Shown here piece after piece: positions 1 through 13,803 of a stretch of DNA of 64,000 nt (within the stretch, counting starts at the first letter, position 1; each line of letters starts with the position of its first letter). A program made the translations under genes and the position numbers. The stretch comes from Opisthocomus hoazin (lineage: Eukaryota > Chordata > Aves > Opisthocomiformes > Opisthocomidae), in assembly GCF_030867145.1 (NCBI RefSeq), contig NC_134415.1, positions 15,230,417 through 15,294,416 of the forward strand, written 5' to 3'. A model generated the notes under the pieces. It saw only the letters and a program-made list of their open reading frames with translations, had not been told where the DNA came from and searched no databases.

Positions 1-1949
1 GAATGCCTCAGTTTGACATTGGAAGGTTTTTGGGTTCTTATGTTTTTCAAACATAAGGAAGAAACATTTTTTAATGAAACATTAATTCTTCAGAATCTTT
101 TTCTAAACTTACAAGGATAACGTAACTGTGACATAACTCAATGGAGTTCTGATCTTGTCTGTCTAATGAGAAGTCATGTTTTGTGTACGTAGCTAAGTTT
201 TAATGGAACTCTTAAGAAAGTATATGTCTGGAAAGTAATACAAAATTGTCATCCCTTTGCAAGAGCACAGTAAAAATTTCAAATGTACTCCTTTTGATTC
301 TCGGTCATGGAGAAACAAAAGTGGTATTCTAACTAGAAAGAAAAATAGTTACTCGATTTTGAAACTTGAGTCAAGTGACTCATAAGCTATTCTGATTAGT
401 TTCAAGTTTAGAGACTTGAATGGTGCTTTCACATATGACAGTATATGGTAACAATAGAAGACATTGTCATATTTGGTTGCTTCAGGATACAGATGTGTCA
501 GATTGCTGTCTGAGAGGTATTGAACCAAACTAGCTCTGAAATAAGACTGTAGGCACCAAGTACAGATTTGAGAGCCTTCTCCCAAAAAGAGATGTAAGTT
601 TCCTTCCTTCAACACTACTTTTTCTTTTGTTTCTTTTTTTTAAGGAAGTGCTGAGAATGTGTATACAGATACTATGTTCAAGTAACTTTGTGAAGAGTGG
701 GTTTCTGTTAATAAATAATGTATAAATTAATAGTTTTATTAACTAAAGCTCTAATGAAGTTTCATTTAAAGACAAAGCTTGAAAGTAGAGTTAAATTTGT
801 ACACTCTAAGAAAGTCAATTCTGTAGATACTGTAATTGAGTTTTACTAAATAGAGGTTTTAATTCTTTGTCCTTGATACAGGCCTTGGTTAAATCACTTT
901 CTTAGACTTCTAAAACTTTACCGCTCTCAGAAAGGCAAGCTGGGGAGTAATTAAAATAGTCAGGGCTTGAAGATACCCGTTCATTTAAGTAGGATATCTT
1001 AAGAGTTAAGATAGCTTTGGCAACATCTATGTCTGTTTACTGACCTTATTGCGCTTTAGAAAGCGAATGAATACTGTATTCCAGCACATTTTATTCCCCC
1101 TCCCATAAATAAATACATTCAGATAAGTGTGCTGATGTGTGCGCATCTTGCTGCCCTGTGTCAGCAGCTTGAGTTTCTTCTTTCTATGTTCTTGTCTGTT
1201 GCTGATTTTTATATCTCATCCTAAACATCAAAATTGTTTTGATTTTTTTTACTTGTCTTCTATGGCAAGCAAAAAGGATTACAAAGTTCAAAAAAAACCC
1301 CAAAACTGTGGTTGGATTATATATTAATTTTTCTTTACTTGGATTCCATGATTCCATATAATGGAGCTTGAAATTAATATGGGTGCGTTATTAACTAATT
1401 GTGTATATTTTATCATAGCTCAAAAACAACGAATACAGTTGGTAGCTACTTGTTGCTTCAGTTGTGGAAAAGGAAGCTTGAAAGCATAAAATGTTTTAAA
1501 GGGATAGAGCTGAAAATTGCTACCTCTGAACAGTTTTTGTTGTAGGTGCTTAAAATCTGAAAATTGGTATCAGCAATGTCTCTAAAAGTATATTGCTGAA
1601 ACACAAATTTTAAAGGATACTGTACTGTGAACTAAATTTTCAAAAATGCTACTTTTCACATTTCAGAATGAAACAGCTTTAAAAGGCAAGTCTCGATTAT
1701 TGGGTCTGCAGCGTGAAGATTTTGCTTAATTAAGTTTTGATGTAGATAATACTGTTTAACTGCCATTATGAGGTCTGTATTTTAATTATCAAAATTAAGT
1801 AGGTGAATGAAAAAATAGAAATGTGCTGAAATACATCTTAGAGCTTGTCTTTGTCATTCGTCTTATATGGTCTTGATAATTGCTGATTAATAGTCTTCTG
1901 AACTTTCTCTGTCCCTCATTTCTCTCTGCTATGTTTTCACTACTTTTAG
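1..1949 (+). other. FEZ2: FEZ2 intron (left portion, incomplete)
   Basis: This AT-rich stretch precedes the first FEZ2 exon in the window and ends in a polypyrimidine tract and 'ttttag' acceptor. I looked for the preceding FEZ2 exon, which should carry the lysine-rich segment after the coiled coil, and did not find it, so it probably lies left of the window. ORFs here are short and have no recognisable similarity. Confidence 0.7.
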
Positions 1950-2030
1950 CGCTTCAGCATGGAAGGGATCTCAAATGTCATACAGAATGGCTTCCGCCAC
2001 ACGTTTGGAAACTCAGGTGGAGAGAAACAG
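1950..2030 (+). CDS. FEZ2: FEZ2 internal coding exon (27 codons, phase 0/0)
   Basis: The exon is flanked by an acceptor (ttttag) and a donor (CAG|gtgctg). It encodes 27 residues, RFSMEGISNVIQ... ending GGEKQ, without a stop. This matches the segment of FEZ-family proteins (FEZ1 and FEZ2) that immediately precedes the YLTTVIPYEKK motif in the C-terminal region. FEZ proteins are cytosolic kinesin-1 cargo adaptors involved in axon outgrowth, vesicle transport and autophagy; that is family knowledge, not read from this exon. The exon is exactly 81 bases and starts and ends at codon boundaries, so it could be skipped without changing frame. I recall that human FEZ2 isoforms differ by 27 residues, which would fit this exon being a cassette, but I could not check it. 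Confidence 0.9.
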
Positions 2031-5000
2031 GTGCTGGGCTCTCTTCTCTCTTTTCCTCATTCTTTGCCTGCACTTTCGGTAGGAGCTGAGATCTTGAAAA
2101 TGCGCGGTAGTTGGAGATAAATGCCGAGACAGGAAAAAATAGTACAAAGATGTTGGAATCTATACTCTTTCCCTGTCTCAGGACTCTGATCAGCCTACAA
2201 TCTCTTTCTCTCCTCAACAGCTGCAGACATTCAGCACTTGATATCCTGATGCACTGAAATAACAACTCGTCTTTCTTAGTCCAGACTAAAGTCTGTTTTG
2301 GAATAATGCACGCTTCAAGTACATTGCGTGTCTGTAAAAATCTAATATCCAATCGAAGACTATGTGTCAGATTAGACAGAACATTTCAGCCTTTAGCATT
2401 AAGGACTTCAGTTGTATCTCCGACTGAAAAAATGTTCAGTGCTGATATATCTGAAAACAGAGTAGCATCTGGAAAATGTGTGGACTCTGTTGTGAGGTTT
2501 TTTGCCTTTGAAAGCTGCATGATGTCAAAAGCAGTCAAATGTGTGCAATGCAGGTTACTGATACAAAATACATAAGCTGTAGGCAAGTTTGTGTCTTTTC
2601 ATTGACTATTTAAATGTTGAAATGTACAACACAGAGACCCAGCTTCAGTGAGTACCACCAGATGTTACATACACCAAAGCAGCAAGAATCTTACACTTTA
2701 TTTCAAAGTAATACTTAATGGTTTGTTTCAGAATTCTAGTATGTATTTTATTAAATGCATTCTGTATTTTGGTAAAGTGTTAATGCTTATGCTGCTGTGT
2801 AGGCTTTTGGCACACATTACAAATTATTGGTATTTTGCCTTATGTAATGCATGCCCACCCATTATAGTTTATGCAGTTGTGTCAGGAGTGCATTGGATTT
2901 TCCCCTCCCCCCACCATGTCTGTCGAGGCGATAAGCTGCCTGGTAGTTTAGAAGTTACAGCTCGTGAGGCGTTTGTCTGGAAGATGACTGGAGTATCCTG
3001 CAGAGGAGTTCAGGAGGTAAAACAACTCCTCCGAAGTCATTCCTGAATCATGAGATTAGAAATCATGGAGTAGCCCTCTTTCTCAAGCATGGTATATGTA
3101 TGAGAGTTCATTAATACATAAATCCAGCTATTTGTCCCCACCTTTGGGAATCTTGAACACATACATAGAGCTTACCTCACAGAGTTTTTATCACTCTACA
3201 TCGTCTCAGTACTGGTAAAGTAATAACTGTGCTGGGTTGTTTGGTTGTTTTTTTTTCTATATTTACAATTTAATAATAATTTACAACTCTAAAACAGCTA
3301 CAGTTACAGGTAAATATCATGTACTTCTGTTAAGTGGACATATTCAGCTATGCCAGCCCCTCTTACTTTTGGTTAAAAGACTTTTTACATGCATGTCTGT
3401 TCAAATACACCTTTTTCTTCTTTGCCTCCTAACTTTCTGGACAGAAGTAACATAATCATGTATTAACAAGAACACTGATTGGAGAACTCTTCCAGTTGTT
3501 TTTCCAGTTGTTTTTGGAGTTAGTTTATGAATGTTACTCTTCACATTGATCATACTTTTCCCCTAATTTGTCTTATACTGTATCCTTGTTAGCGAGGTTA
3601 TGGTTTGGTTTTGCTTTGCTTTGCTTTCCTGTATCCTGAAGCCAATCATGGAAATAATAAGAACTTAAAATGAAAAATAGGGGAGAAAGGCAGGAAATAC
3701 ACCAGCTCTTTTCTGATGTAGCCCTGGAAACACGTTTTTCTATGGCATTCGGTTTTTTGTTCAGGGTTTTTTTTTTTTGTATGTTTGTTGTTTTTTTCCT
3801 CAGGTTACCAAACCCTGGGCCTGCTTTTAAAATATTGGTGTCATCTTATGGCAGCAAATTGCAAAGGAAGAAGTATCAGATGGTCAGTTGCTTAGCGCTG
3901 CTCTCAGAATATTTATTTGAGCCTTTTTTCAGGGTGTGTTGTCATTATAAACTTACATTCAGGTGTTTCCTGCTAGCAGGGAAGAGCTAGTTAACAATCT
4001 GGAGTTGTGCTCAAAAAAAAGTGCAGGAGCAATTTTTTGTGTACCTTAGAAGATAGAAGTTCATACACGTAAAGTTATGATGTAAGGTTTATGACAGGTT
4101 TGTACGGTTATTTCAGAACTCTTTTCAGTCTTTCATCTTTATGTTATTTACCACCTTCACTGTTTTCTGGGTGGTATTACTCTGGTGGTACATACTGTCC
4201 TTTTTAAAATTTCAGTCCTTTTGTGTGTGTGCACTTGAGACATAAGTGAAAATTACTTGGAATTTTTCAGTGTTTAAAGAGAAACTTCAGGTGGGAACTA
4301 CCTGTTCCCATCTGATAATGCAGTTGAAAAAAACACCACCAGCTGCATAAAAGCCATTGAAATGTTGGTAGCTCTTTCTATGATGGTATTTCCAGAAGAA
4401 AATTCAAGATGGTCCTCTTCATTTTGATTTTTAGGCATATCAGACACTTCTTACGGGTAATTATAGATTGCAGTGGGAATTGCTGCTTGTCATATTGTCA
4501 GATCTGCTTCAAAAATTTCAAGATCATAGTAGACATTTGGTCATGTCAGTAAGCTATGCTTTACTCATTTTTTCTTCCTTTTCATAATATATTTTCCTTC
4601 ACACAGCAATTCAGGGAATGAGTTTTTATAGTGCTATTAGAAAGACTTATTGTTACAGTAGCAGAGTATTATTGAGAAAAACACGATGATTTCTGGAAAC
4701 TAAGAAAGAAATTACTTCTTTTTTTTTTAATTATTATTATTAGGAAAATTGTAAGGTGGAGTTTACAGGAGAAGGAAAACAGGGAATATTGGTACGTGGT
4801 CCAGTGAAACATGTCGTAGTAATTTATTGGCTAGGTAAAGGGCAAAATGCCACTTAGACCTGAAGGCTGGAAGTGACAGCCTGAGATCCAATTTCTGAGT
4901 TGGTAGATCTACTTTCATCTCTGACACTTGCAGATTTAACAGCCTTATATCTAGCTATTGATTCCGGTATTTTTAGTTAGAGTGCAGTTCTCTAATAATG

Positions 5001-6935
5001 CCTGTTGGTTACATCTGCTGGAAAATAAATTGAAAATTGACTGTTTCCTAGGAAGCATTGCATACTTTTTTCTGCTGTGCAAAGTGGATGTCAGAAAATG
5101 TAAAAGGAGAAGAGGGGGAGGGAAAAGGGCCCTGTGTTTGTGTAAGGTTTTGGCGAGGTGTCAGTAGATCCCATACAAAAGGTTCCCTGAAGTTACACGG
5201 AACTGAGCCCGTCTGGCTTTTAGGCAGAAGATATGGTTGGGCATGAGGTGCCTGATCCCACTCTGAACAAGGCAACAATTGTAGCTGTGTTTGGCAACAC
5301 CAAATCTCCTTCTGCTAAGGGAACCTCTTCACCAGAGTCCGAGTTACACTGGAGTCTTGTTTAAGTGCTACTACTAGGAGAGAAGGAGACTTTGTGTATA
5401 ACGTGTTTTCTGATTGTTACGTGGAGAACAACGTATCTCTCCAGTTGAATGGGAGATAGAAGGTTGCTTTGCCTACTGCCTTGTAGCTGTTAACCCAGAA
5501 CAATGTTCCTGTGAAATTATTAAGACTTGAATTGAGGGAGATTTCAGGAAGCTTTTTCATTAGGGAGAATTCGAGCGATTTGAGTACTTCCGAAATGCTG
5601 ACCTCTTTTAAGAAGAATACACATCCATATAAACTGCAAAGTAAGATGTCGCCTAAATGAATTTAATAAAAAAGCAACAGGGTTGCTTCAAGAATTTGAA
5701 AATAAACCTTGGTTGCACTGCAGGTATGAAAATCATGAAATATTTAAAATTTTTGCCCTGCTTTTTTTTTTTTAAGCTGACAAGAATGAAAGATCTTAGT
5801 AAAGAGTAAACAGAACAAAAATGGAATTGGTTTGAAACAATCTGTTAGCACGCTCAACCTTTAAAAATGAGAATTTAAATCAAACTCCAAATGGTGGGGG
5901 TCTTACTTTTAATGAGGCTCACTTTGTTCCTTTTGGTTGGACGTGTTATAGCGTCAGAAGGTGAAAGTTGTCTGTTTTCTGTTTGGATTTTCACCTGGCT
6001 GTGGGGCAGCCTACTGCCTTTGCAGAGAGGACTACGATCACCTTTGGAGCTGGGACTGGGCAATGCTCTTAGATTCATCAGAATCCTCAGAAAGTTTCAC
6101 ATTCTCAGTAAGAATTAACCAGTCCCTGAGGAAATCCTACGGCTGTTTTGAGGTTTTCAAACGTGCCGTATGCAGAAATTGAAGACTTTTTTTTTTATTT
6201 TTCCCAAATACTTGTTAACATACAGCTACAAACCTGAACATCTTACTTAAGGCACCCCCTCAGCCTCTGTCCTTTGTACTGTGGAACCCTTTAAAAAGCT
6301 GACTGTTACCGGTTTGCCAAATTATTTGCAAGTAACATCAATATTTACCTGAAAAGGTGTAATTTTTTAATGTAATTCCTGGAAATAAATAATTACTTTC
6401 TGATTTTTGATACAACTGGTGACACTCACATGATATTTATACTTTCTTTTTCAAGAGCAAGTTTAAAAACTGTTGATCTGCATTTATACTGTGTTGTTTA
6501 TGGGAAGGTGGTGGGAAGGCTGTTCTTCCAGCTTTTGTTTGATTGTAAGAAGTACTTTAAGTACCTAAAGAACTTCTGGTTGACTTCTGGAGGGAGGAGA
6601 GGAAAGATTTTACTGTTGGTATGTGTAGGGTCTCAGGAAGAAACCTAATGGAGAAACTTTTTATTGTAAATGGCTCAAATTTTTTAAATACTCTTTTTTG
6701 TTTATTTGTGTGACTCCTAAAGTGGTTGCGTAATCTAAAAAAAAAAGAAATTGGCTTCTGTGAAAAGGCTTTGGGATAGGAAAAGTAGGATCTTAATCTC
6801 TTGTGAAATACAATCTTTTGAAAAGCTTTTATTTGTGGTTAGCAATTACAGTTGCTACAATTTTTGCAAAATATAATGCAAGCAACATAAATTGTGTGAA
6901 AGGGACATCAAGTAACTCTGGTTTTCATTTGACAG
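2031..6935 (+). other. FEZ2: FEZ2 intron
   Basis: A 4.9 kb AT-rich intron between two FEZ2 exons, starting gtgctg and ending 'tttgacag'. It contains many T-rich runs and no repeat family that I recognise. ORFs such as those at 2306-2575 or 3670-3990 have low-complexity, non-conserved translations. I see no exon or RNA gene. Confidence 0.75.
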
Positions 6936-7011
6936 TACTTAACAACCGTCATTCCTTATGAGAAGAAAAATGGACCCCCGTCTGTTGAAGATCTTCAAAC
7001 ATTGACTAAAA
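6936..7011 (+). CDS. FEZ2: FEZ2 internal coding exon (YLTTVIPYEKK motif)
   Basis: This exon begins after 'tttgacag' and ends at A|gtgagc. It encodes YLTTVIPYEKKNGPPSVEDL followed by QTLTK, plus the first base of an Ile codon that is completed in the next exon. It is one of the most conserved stretches of the FEZ family; the NGPPSVEDL version is the FEZ2 form, where FEZ1 has a variant before PPSVEDL. Length is 76 bases: it starts in phase 0, directly continuing the 81-base exon at 1950, and ends with one base of the next codon. This frame continuity supports the assignment. It is too short to appear as a long ORF. Confidence 0.95.
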
Positions 7012-9278
7012 GTGAGCATATAAAGTTCCCCCACTGATCCTTTCCTCTTCTTGTTTCCAGCTGTGGTTGCTCAAAACCAATGAACCCGTACAGTTATCTC
7101 TTCCCCCTTACCCTAGGGCATGTATGTAAAGTTGTGTGATTTTTAACTGTGTATTTTAGCCAGTTTTTACTTGTTTTCTGGGTCTTCACAGTATGTTTGT
7201 TTTCTAGCTGTTCTCTGATACCCTGAAGGCTACAAACTTGCATGTATCAGAAAGTAAATGTTCTCACATTATTTCAGCAGGTGGGCCTAGTGGAAAATAT
7301 GGCATGTCACGGAATTTGGCGGTACTGTCTTACAGTACCTGATATAGCCCTGTTTGTTGAAACTTGCTGTGCTTTATTGAGGTTATTGTAATGACTTTCA
7401 AGAATTGGAGTGGATGTCAGGACACTTATGAGTATTTGTATAATGATTATACTTGATTGCCTTTAAAATGGCCTGCTTTTCTCTGGACTGTGGGGTTTTT
7501 TGTTAATGAATTTTAACAATTAGGAAGTATAAACCAAACAGAGTTTGAACAGTTCTTTGAATTCCCCTTTCTTCACAACTTTTTAAGGGAAATCCTCAAA
7601 ATTATTTATAAGTTCGAAGTCCTCTGTTTTTTTTTTAATTCTAATTTGCATGAAAAATAAGATTGTATTTTTTAAAAATTAGTTGTTAAGGTGGTTAAAT
7701 ACAGCAGAGCATCTCTGGGAGTCAGTGGCACCTCCTTCATTTGAGGTTTATAGGAACAGAGTATAGGATGGTAGAGTATGTCAATGTATTTGATCAGATC
7801 TCAGTGCAGAGCTTTGGATCTAACTAAATCTTATAGTAGTTTCCAGCAGCACAGGTCTGTGATTGCAGATGTGGCTGAGGGATGGCAAAAGGCTCATTGG
7901 TTGTTTCTTGGAAAGAGAAAATAAATGTTAAACAAATTCTGTAGTAAATGAAATGTTTAAGCAGGAATTAAATTCCCTTATTTTTCTACAGCAGGCACCC
8001 TTATCTGGTAATTCATACTTACTCTGTGACAAATGGATTTTTCATTTTGTATTTACTCCTGCAGAGAAACTTTATCCTCTTGCCACATTTAAATTTCACT
8101 GAAAAGTATTCTCCAAAATGCAGTATTAAGGAGAGAGAGGTTAAAGCCTCCTGAAAACATTTTGTGTTGTTTGATGGTTGATTCACAAAATGTCTTGTAC
8201 AAATGCCCTGTAAAGAATATTAACAGTATTGCCTTCTGTGGACTGGTTGGAACTTCGTCCTGTGACTCAGCCACAGATTTCTGACTCACTCTCTGCTGTT
8301 GTTAGGGCAGACAGCAAAGCAGATGTTTGGGGTTGTTTGGTTGGTTTTTCTTTCAGAGCTGTGTATTCCATAGTTGCAAACACTGAGGTCTTCAATATAA
8401 AAATTCAGATAGAATACGTGTTACATCTTGAGTTCAGAATCTCATATGACGAAATTTAAGCTTATGAAATACTGCAGTATAATACTGGTCTCTTGATTTT
8501 TTTCAGTCGTGTCAAGAGCACTTCATGAAGGATTGTCATTGGTTTTGTTGATGGAGTAACAGACAAGCTTAAGTGTGTCAAGTTGAGCTAGTCCAAATGC
8601 TTTTCCTTCAGAAATATGCAAGGGTGAACAATTTTAACTTCATATAAGTCACAGAAATGGCATTTGGGCATTATTCTAAGTTAATGCCAAATTCAATCAT
8701 GTATTTAAGATTTTTCTAAGCTACAGTTGCTAACGTTCACCATTTCAGGGAAAAAAAAGACACCAACACTTTTATCAGATCATTCACAGCAGTGTTTTTC
8801 CAGAAGAGTGTCATTATTCCATGATTCATGATGAAGATCAAGGAAATAAATTAAGTAAAGGAGCATACTTTTTTCCCTAAGATTTCCAACCCTCCAGCAG
8901 TTGTTGGTATATTTTAGTTTTGGATGTGGTAACTTTCTTCTGGAGAGATTTTTTTTTTTTTTTTTTTTTTTTTTAATGGGGAAGAGGTGCTTTTTTTGTT
9001 GCTATGACTGATGACATTTTACCATAGTAGTTAACCACGTAAAATGGGTCTCTTGCGTCCGTCTGCTGTGGAGTTCAGTGAGAATTACGCAAGTGAAAGG
9101 TGGAGATAACGGTGTGTCTCATTGCATCTTCTCATATTCCACTTGAGATTTTTCTGACTAATCTAGTAGTAATAGCCCTGTGAGTAGTTGGAACGGTTTC
9201 ATGATACTTCTTATGAGAGTGTTGTCTTTATGACTAAACATCTGAATGGTGGTTTGTTTTTGTTTTTTTATAATTTAG
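7012..9278 (+). other. FEZ2: FEZ2 intron
   Basis: A 2.3 kb intron, gtgagc to 'aatttag'. It contains a 26-base poly-T run at 8949-8974, and no other notable feature was seen. Confidence 0.8.
8949..8974. repeat. poly-T run (26 bases) in FEZ2 intron
   Basis: An uninterrupted run of 26 T on the + strand. No SINE or LINE body is visible next to it, so it looks like a mononucleotide microsatellite rather than the tail of a retroelement. It lies about 300 bases upstream of the next FEZ2 exon, too far to be its polypyrimidine tract. Confidence 0.9.
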
Positions 9279-9344
9279 TCCTGCATGCCATGAAGGAGGA
9301 TAGCGAGAAAGTGCCAAGCTTGTTAACAGACTATATTTTAAAGG
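9279..9344 (+). CDS. FEZ2: FEZ2 internal coding exon (LHAMKEDSEKVPSLL)
   Basis: The exon starts after 'taatttag' and ends G|gtaagt, a strong donor. With the A from the previous exon it encodes Ile, then LHAMKEDSEKVPSLLTDYIL and Lys, and leaves one G for the next codon. This is the penultimate conserved block of FEZ proteins; FEZ1 has a closely similar LFAMKEDNEKVP form. The length is 66 bases (2 + 63 + 1), and the split codons on both sides fit the neighbouring exons exactly. Confidence 0.95.
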
Positions 9345-12300
9345 GTAAGTATGTTTCTTAGCAGGGATTTTTTTTATTCTAAATTAACTTAATGTGCGTA
9401 CAAGGTGTGTTTGAAAGGAGCAGTCCTACAGCATTCATGAATTATGTTGCCCCCCTGTCAAACAGCTCTCATTTATGTTCTCTTCTATTTTGTCCAAAGT
9501 TTCTGAACGTATAGTTCATAAATGAAACACATTTATTTTGTTTCTGGTAGTATAATAGAGCAAAGTATGTGGTGTATATTCAGATAGCTGAAGGACATCA
9601 GCAGGAGCAGAACAGTCTGGCTTACAAAGTTAAATTGTACAGGTTTTTCAGAATCTGAGTTCAAACTGCCTAAGGTAATAATGGATCTGCTAGTTAAAAT
9701 CCTTATAGCTTCACTTCAAGTGTTACCTTCTGACCAATAGTAAAAATTATTTATTTTACAGTTACTTGTTATACTATCTTCACGTTTTATTTAAAAGGTT
9801 TGTGTACTGATCATTTATTTTCCAGTCTTATACATAGATTATATTAATAGAATGTCAGACATTGAAAATCACTGCTTGCTTTAGCTTTAAGGAGTTGTTC
9901 CAGGTAGTTTTCAGGTTATTAAATTACTTTTAAATGTTTTTCTTCTGACATCATTTTTGCTTAGGTCTTATTAATGCGTATGTTATTACTGAATTCTTGA
10001 CATATAAATGGCACCATCTTCTTCAGTGTTTAAAGTTTAGCATATGCATCCAACTCCCAAGATCTGAACAAGCAGATGTACAAAGGATGATGGCTTCCTT
10101 TTTATCTGCAACCCAAATGTATATTATGTTCTGCTTCATGTTTATATGCTGCAAGGTTTTTCTCTTCTTTTGGTATCCTGCTTTCCAAGTGTTGCTATTT
10201 TTTGAGATAAAATCATTTGACTTAACTCACTCCATTCGATTTTTAAAGGTTTTTGTATTTCTTACACAGACTTCCTATTGCTCTCATCTCACAGAGATTT
10301 GAAAGTACTTTCAGATTAAAGTTGTGGATGAAATTTAGTGTGCTGTTGCTTCAGAAAATCTGGAAGAGAGCTATGTAGTATTCTAGAAGCTCTGACAGAC
10401 TTCCTGGTGGAAGAGGCTCATTTCTAAGTTTCATGTATGGTTGCAGAACTACCACATACAGTAAGAATGCAGAGATCATTTCAGTTGATTCCTTTAATTG
10501 CTCCATTGTTTACTTACCCTTTCTAAAAATCCTTGCTGTATTAGACAGATGTATTTGGTTGTGAGCTGAGAGCCATTTAGGCTCAAGATCAAGGGTTTTT
10601 TAATGGTGATGGCACTAAACTTTAGTTTTGTGAAGCAGAATCTTTGACCGAAGAGGGTGAACTGTTGTCAGTAATTAAAGCTGTCTGCTTTTCATCATTG
10701 TACATCTGGTAGGAGCTCATGGGAATGAACAGTGCTCTTTACAGTGTCTGCTCTTATTTTTAAACATAGCTATCCAGAAAAAGCTTTCAGATTACTAGGA
10801 TACTGAGAAGAATCTGGCTGCCTAGGGAAACGGAGAAATCTTCTGTATAGAAGGCTTATGAAAGTAGATTAGCTGAAGGTATGACAGGATTATCTAGGAT
10901 ACTTGGTACTGAGATTCCCTCCTACCTCTGCCTCTGCATGCTCGTGACTTTAAAGTCAGTGGGGATGTTCTACTAGCTAGGTGCAATAATTACAAAAACA
11001 TCATACTCACATTATATGTGTTGGATCAAGCAGGTCTTCATGTACAAGCACTGTTGTGTCTAAATTATAAACCACAAATGATCGGAGTATGAAAAGTAAT
11101 CACTCGCATGACTCATACAGAAAAGAAAGCGTGATTTCCCCTCAGCTACCATGATTTCATTACTGAACAGAACTAAGCCTTTCTCGCTCTTCTGTGGGTC
11201 TGTTTGCACAACGGCAAGCAGTCGCACAAGCCTGTGAGCACAGAATTCTACTCTTCCTTTCAATGTAGCCTTAACTGAGCTGCATATTGCTATGTTTAGA
11301 TTATGTTAAATATTTTTGGTTCGCCTGACTGTTACATTGTAATGTAGATTAATCCTGTGGAACAGGCAATTGTTTCCAAAGTTGTAATCTGTTTCTGTTC
11401 TTTTTCTGCCACTAAAACTTCTGGCCTGAAGCCTTAGTGAGGCTTCATACATGGCACAAAATAGTCCCAGCCACCTGTCTATTGCCTGAAAATTATTTTA
11501 AAAGCTTGCTAAAGGGAGATTAGACAATTCTAAACAATTACTTGAAGCAACTTTCAGCTTAGCTGCTTTTGGTACCTGAAGTTCCAACCTACTTCCCAAA
11601 CTTCAAACTAAAAGGAGGGACCTACTTTTTGAAAAGTCTGCTGTCTTCACTGGAAAGATTAAAAATGTTTTGGCAAGGTGAAAATGATTATGAGGATTTA
11701 GGGGTTTGAATCTGTTTTCCAAAAGAAACAGGAGTATCACAAGTTCTGGACCCAGTAATAATCATCAATGTGATATAGTGATAATTGTATTCATTTTACC
11801 TATGTTTACTCTATGATCCAGCTGTTGTCTTACAGTGAATGGCTTCCATTTCTTTTTATTATGCTTTAATCAAGAAATGAAATTTTGAAATGTGTGCATT
11901 ATATCACCAAAGATGCTTAGTTCTGTTAATATCTCTTAGCCTCTTGTTCCTTTGAGGATCATTTTTTCCAATCGTACAACAAAAAAGCAGGCACGGTAAA
12001 TTATATGTGACAATAGGATATGTGTAGCTTTATGTGAAGTCTGGTTAGCATGGCATTTGTCAGCACATGTAAAACCTTCTTTCTATCTCTATATTCTGTT
12101 TTACACAGGAAAAAATACAAGTGCTTCATGATTTTTTTTTTAAATAGCACTGTCTTTTTATTCTGTGGTATATAAAAAATTACAACATGCTAGTCTTATG
12201 TGGGTGTTATGGCTGTCCACGGAATTAGTAATAAACTTGCCTAGATATTGTTGGTTACTGCTGAAAAGTTACTTAGATTGTTTAGAATCAAGAGCTGAAG

Positions 12301-13519
12301 AAAAATATGAGGAAAAAAGTGATCCTAACAATTGCCGTAGTATTGTTGGCATAATGTAATGGGACAAATAAAAGAAGAATGCTGTGGACCTGGAAACGTT
12401 AATGGAACCGTAAGGTTGAGCAGTACGTGTTGATTTAACATGAAATCTTGCCAAATTCACTGGTGTCCTGATAAAACAAAGAGATAGTGATACAAGTTTC
12501 TATTTTCTCTGAATTTCATGGTGTTTTATAAAAGTGTCACCATCTTGAATATCTTGAACTAAATGCCAAAATAATTCTGAGATTTGTGAAAGACTGGATT
12601 TGGATCATGTAGGAAGACACACACAGACCCCCTCCATGTGTGTTGTCTAATACTTGATGTTTTCATTTAATAATGGTTGAATAAAATTATTTTGGCAAGG
12701 CAGTTTGGCCAAGAGCTGGAGCATGGGACTAGAACTTGAAGGAGAGTTCTGCAGCCACATCTGCTATCGACCTTCTGGTTTACCATGGATCATTCTTGCC
12801 CTTTTTTTCATAGCCAGCTAATGCTTCTGAAACGCTGGAAGTAGAAATCCTCAGAACATGGGATGCACAAATGCATAGTGAAGAAGTGAAACAGACTGTT
12901 GCAACTTGGTGCATTTCATGTTAGGGAAAAAGAAAACTTCATGTACATTTCTGAATAGGATAATCAGTGTTGAAATTATTTCTGGTGTTTGCTTCTGTAA
13001 AGCATCCTCTCTTCCCAATTTCTGTTGCCCCTTTGTGTCCCCCAAAATGTTAAAAATGCCGTTTTTGTACTCATGCTGAAGTCCCCCTTTCCAGTGATCA
13101 GTTAGTTCTCCCCTGGATCTATTCCATAGAGAGTACGTCCCCAGGGTGAGTATCCCAAAGCCAATTACGTATTCTGTGTAGAGTCTTGTACAGTGCAGTG
13201 ACTTATCTTCTCTTGTTTGTGTTACTCTTGATACAACCTAGATTATTTTCAAGGGGATTTTTGTCCTTTTGTGGGGTTTTGTTTTACTTTTCAGTGAACA
13301 TTTCCATCCTGAAGTTAGTAATAATGAAAGGGACTTAATGATTTGCTTTACAAGTATATTGTAGTTTTTCCTCACACCAGCATATGATTCATAGTCTGTT
13401 TTATAGATTGAGAATGAAAATAGATAGTAACGTGAAATTGATAAGCATTTGAAATTGTGCTTACATTCTTCTAAATATATTTTTTAAATATTAATATTGC
13501 TATTATATTTTATCATGGA

Positions 13520-13803
13520 TGTCGGTCTCTTCTACCAGGTTACAAGTGATAGGATGAGAGGAAACAGCCTCAAGTTGCACCAGGGGAGGTTTAGATTGGA
13601 TATTAGGAAAAATTTCTTCACTGAAAGAGTTATCAAGCACTACTGCCCAGGGAAGTGGTTGAGTCACCATCCCTGGAGGCATTTGAAAGATGTTTAGATG
13701 TGGCACTCGGGCACATGGTTTACTGGTGGACTTGGCAGTATTAGATTTGCAGTTGGACTTGTATGATCTTAAGGGTCTTTTCCAACCTAAGTGATTCCAT
13801 GAA
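13520..13803 (+). mobile_element. CR1 LINE 3' fragment
   Basis: This 5'-truncated chicken-repeat-1 fragment is in + orientation. Its translation still shows the CR1 ORF2 C-terminus: [19 protein letters not shown], then [13 protein letters not shown]. Downstream, the 3' UTR end shows 'gatcttaagggtcttttcc' and a decayed 'gattccatg' tail. There are small deletions and changes after the RT part, so it is an old copy. It lies inside the last FEZ2 intron, in the sense orientation. Confidence 0.9.

Noticed and set aside
1978..2352. 124-codon minus-strand ORF
   Set aside because: It runs antisense across the FEZ2 exon at 1950-2030 and into the intron. It is not a gene.
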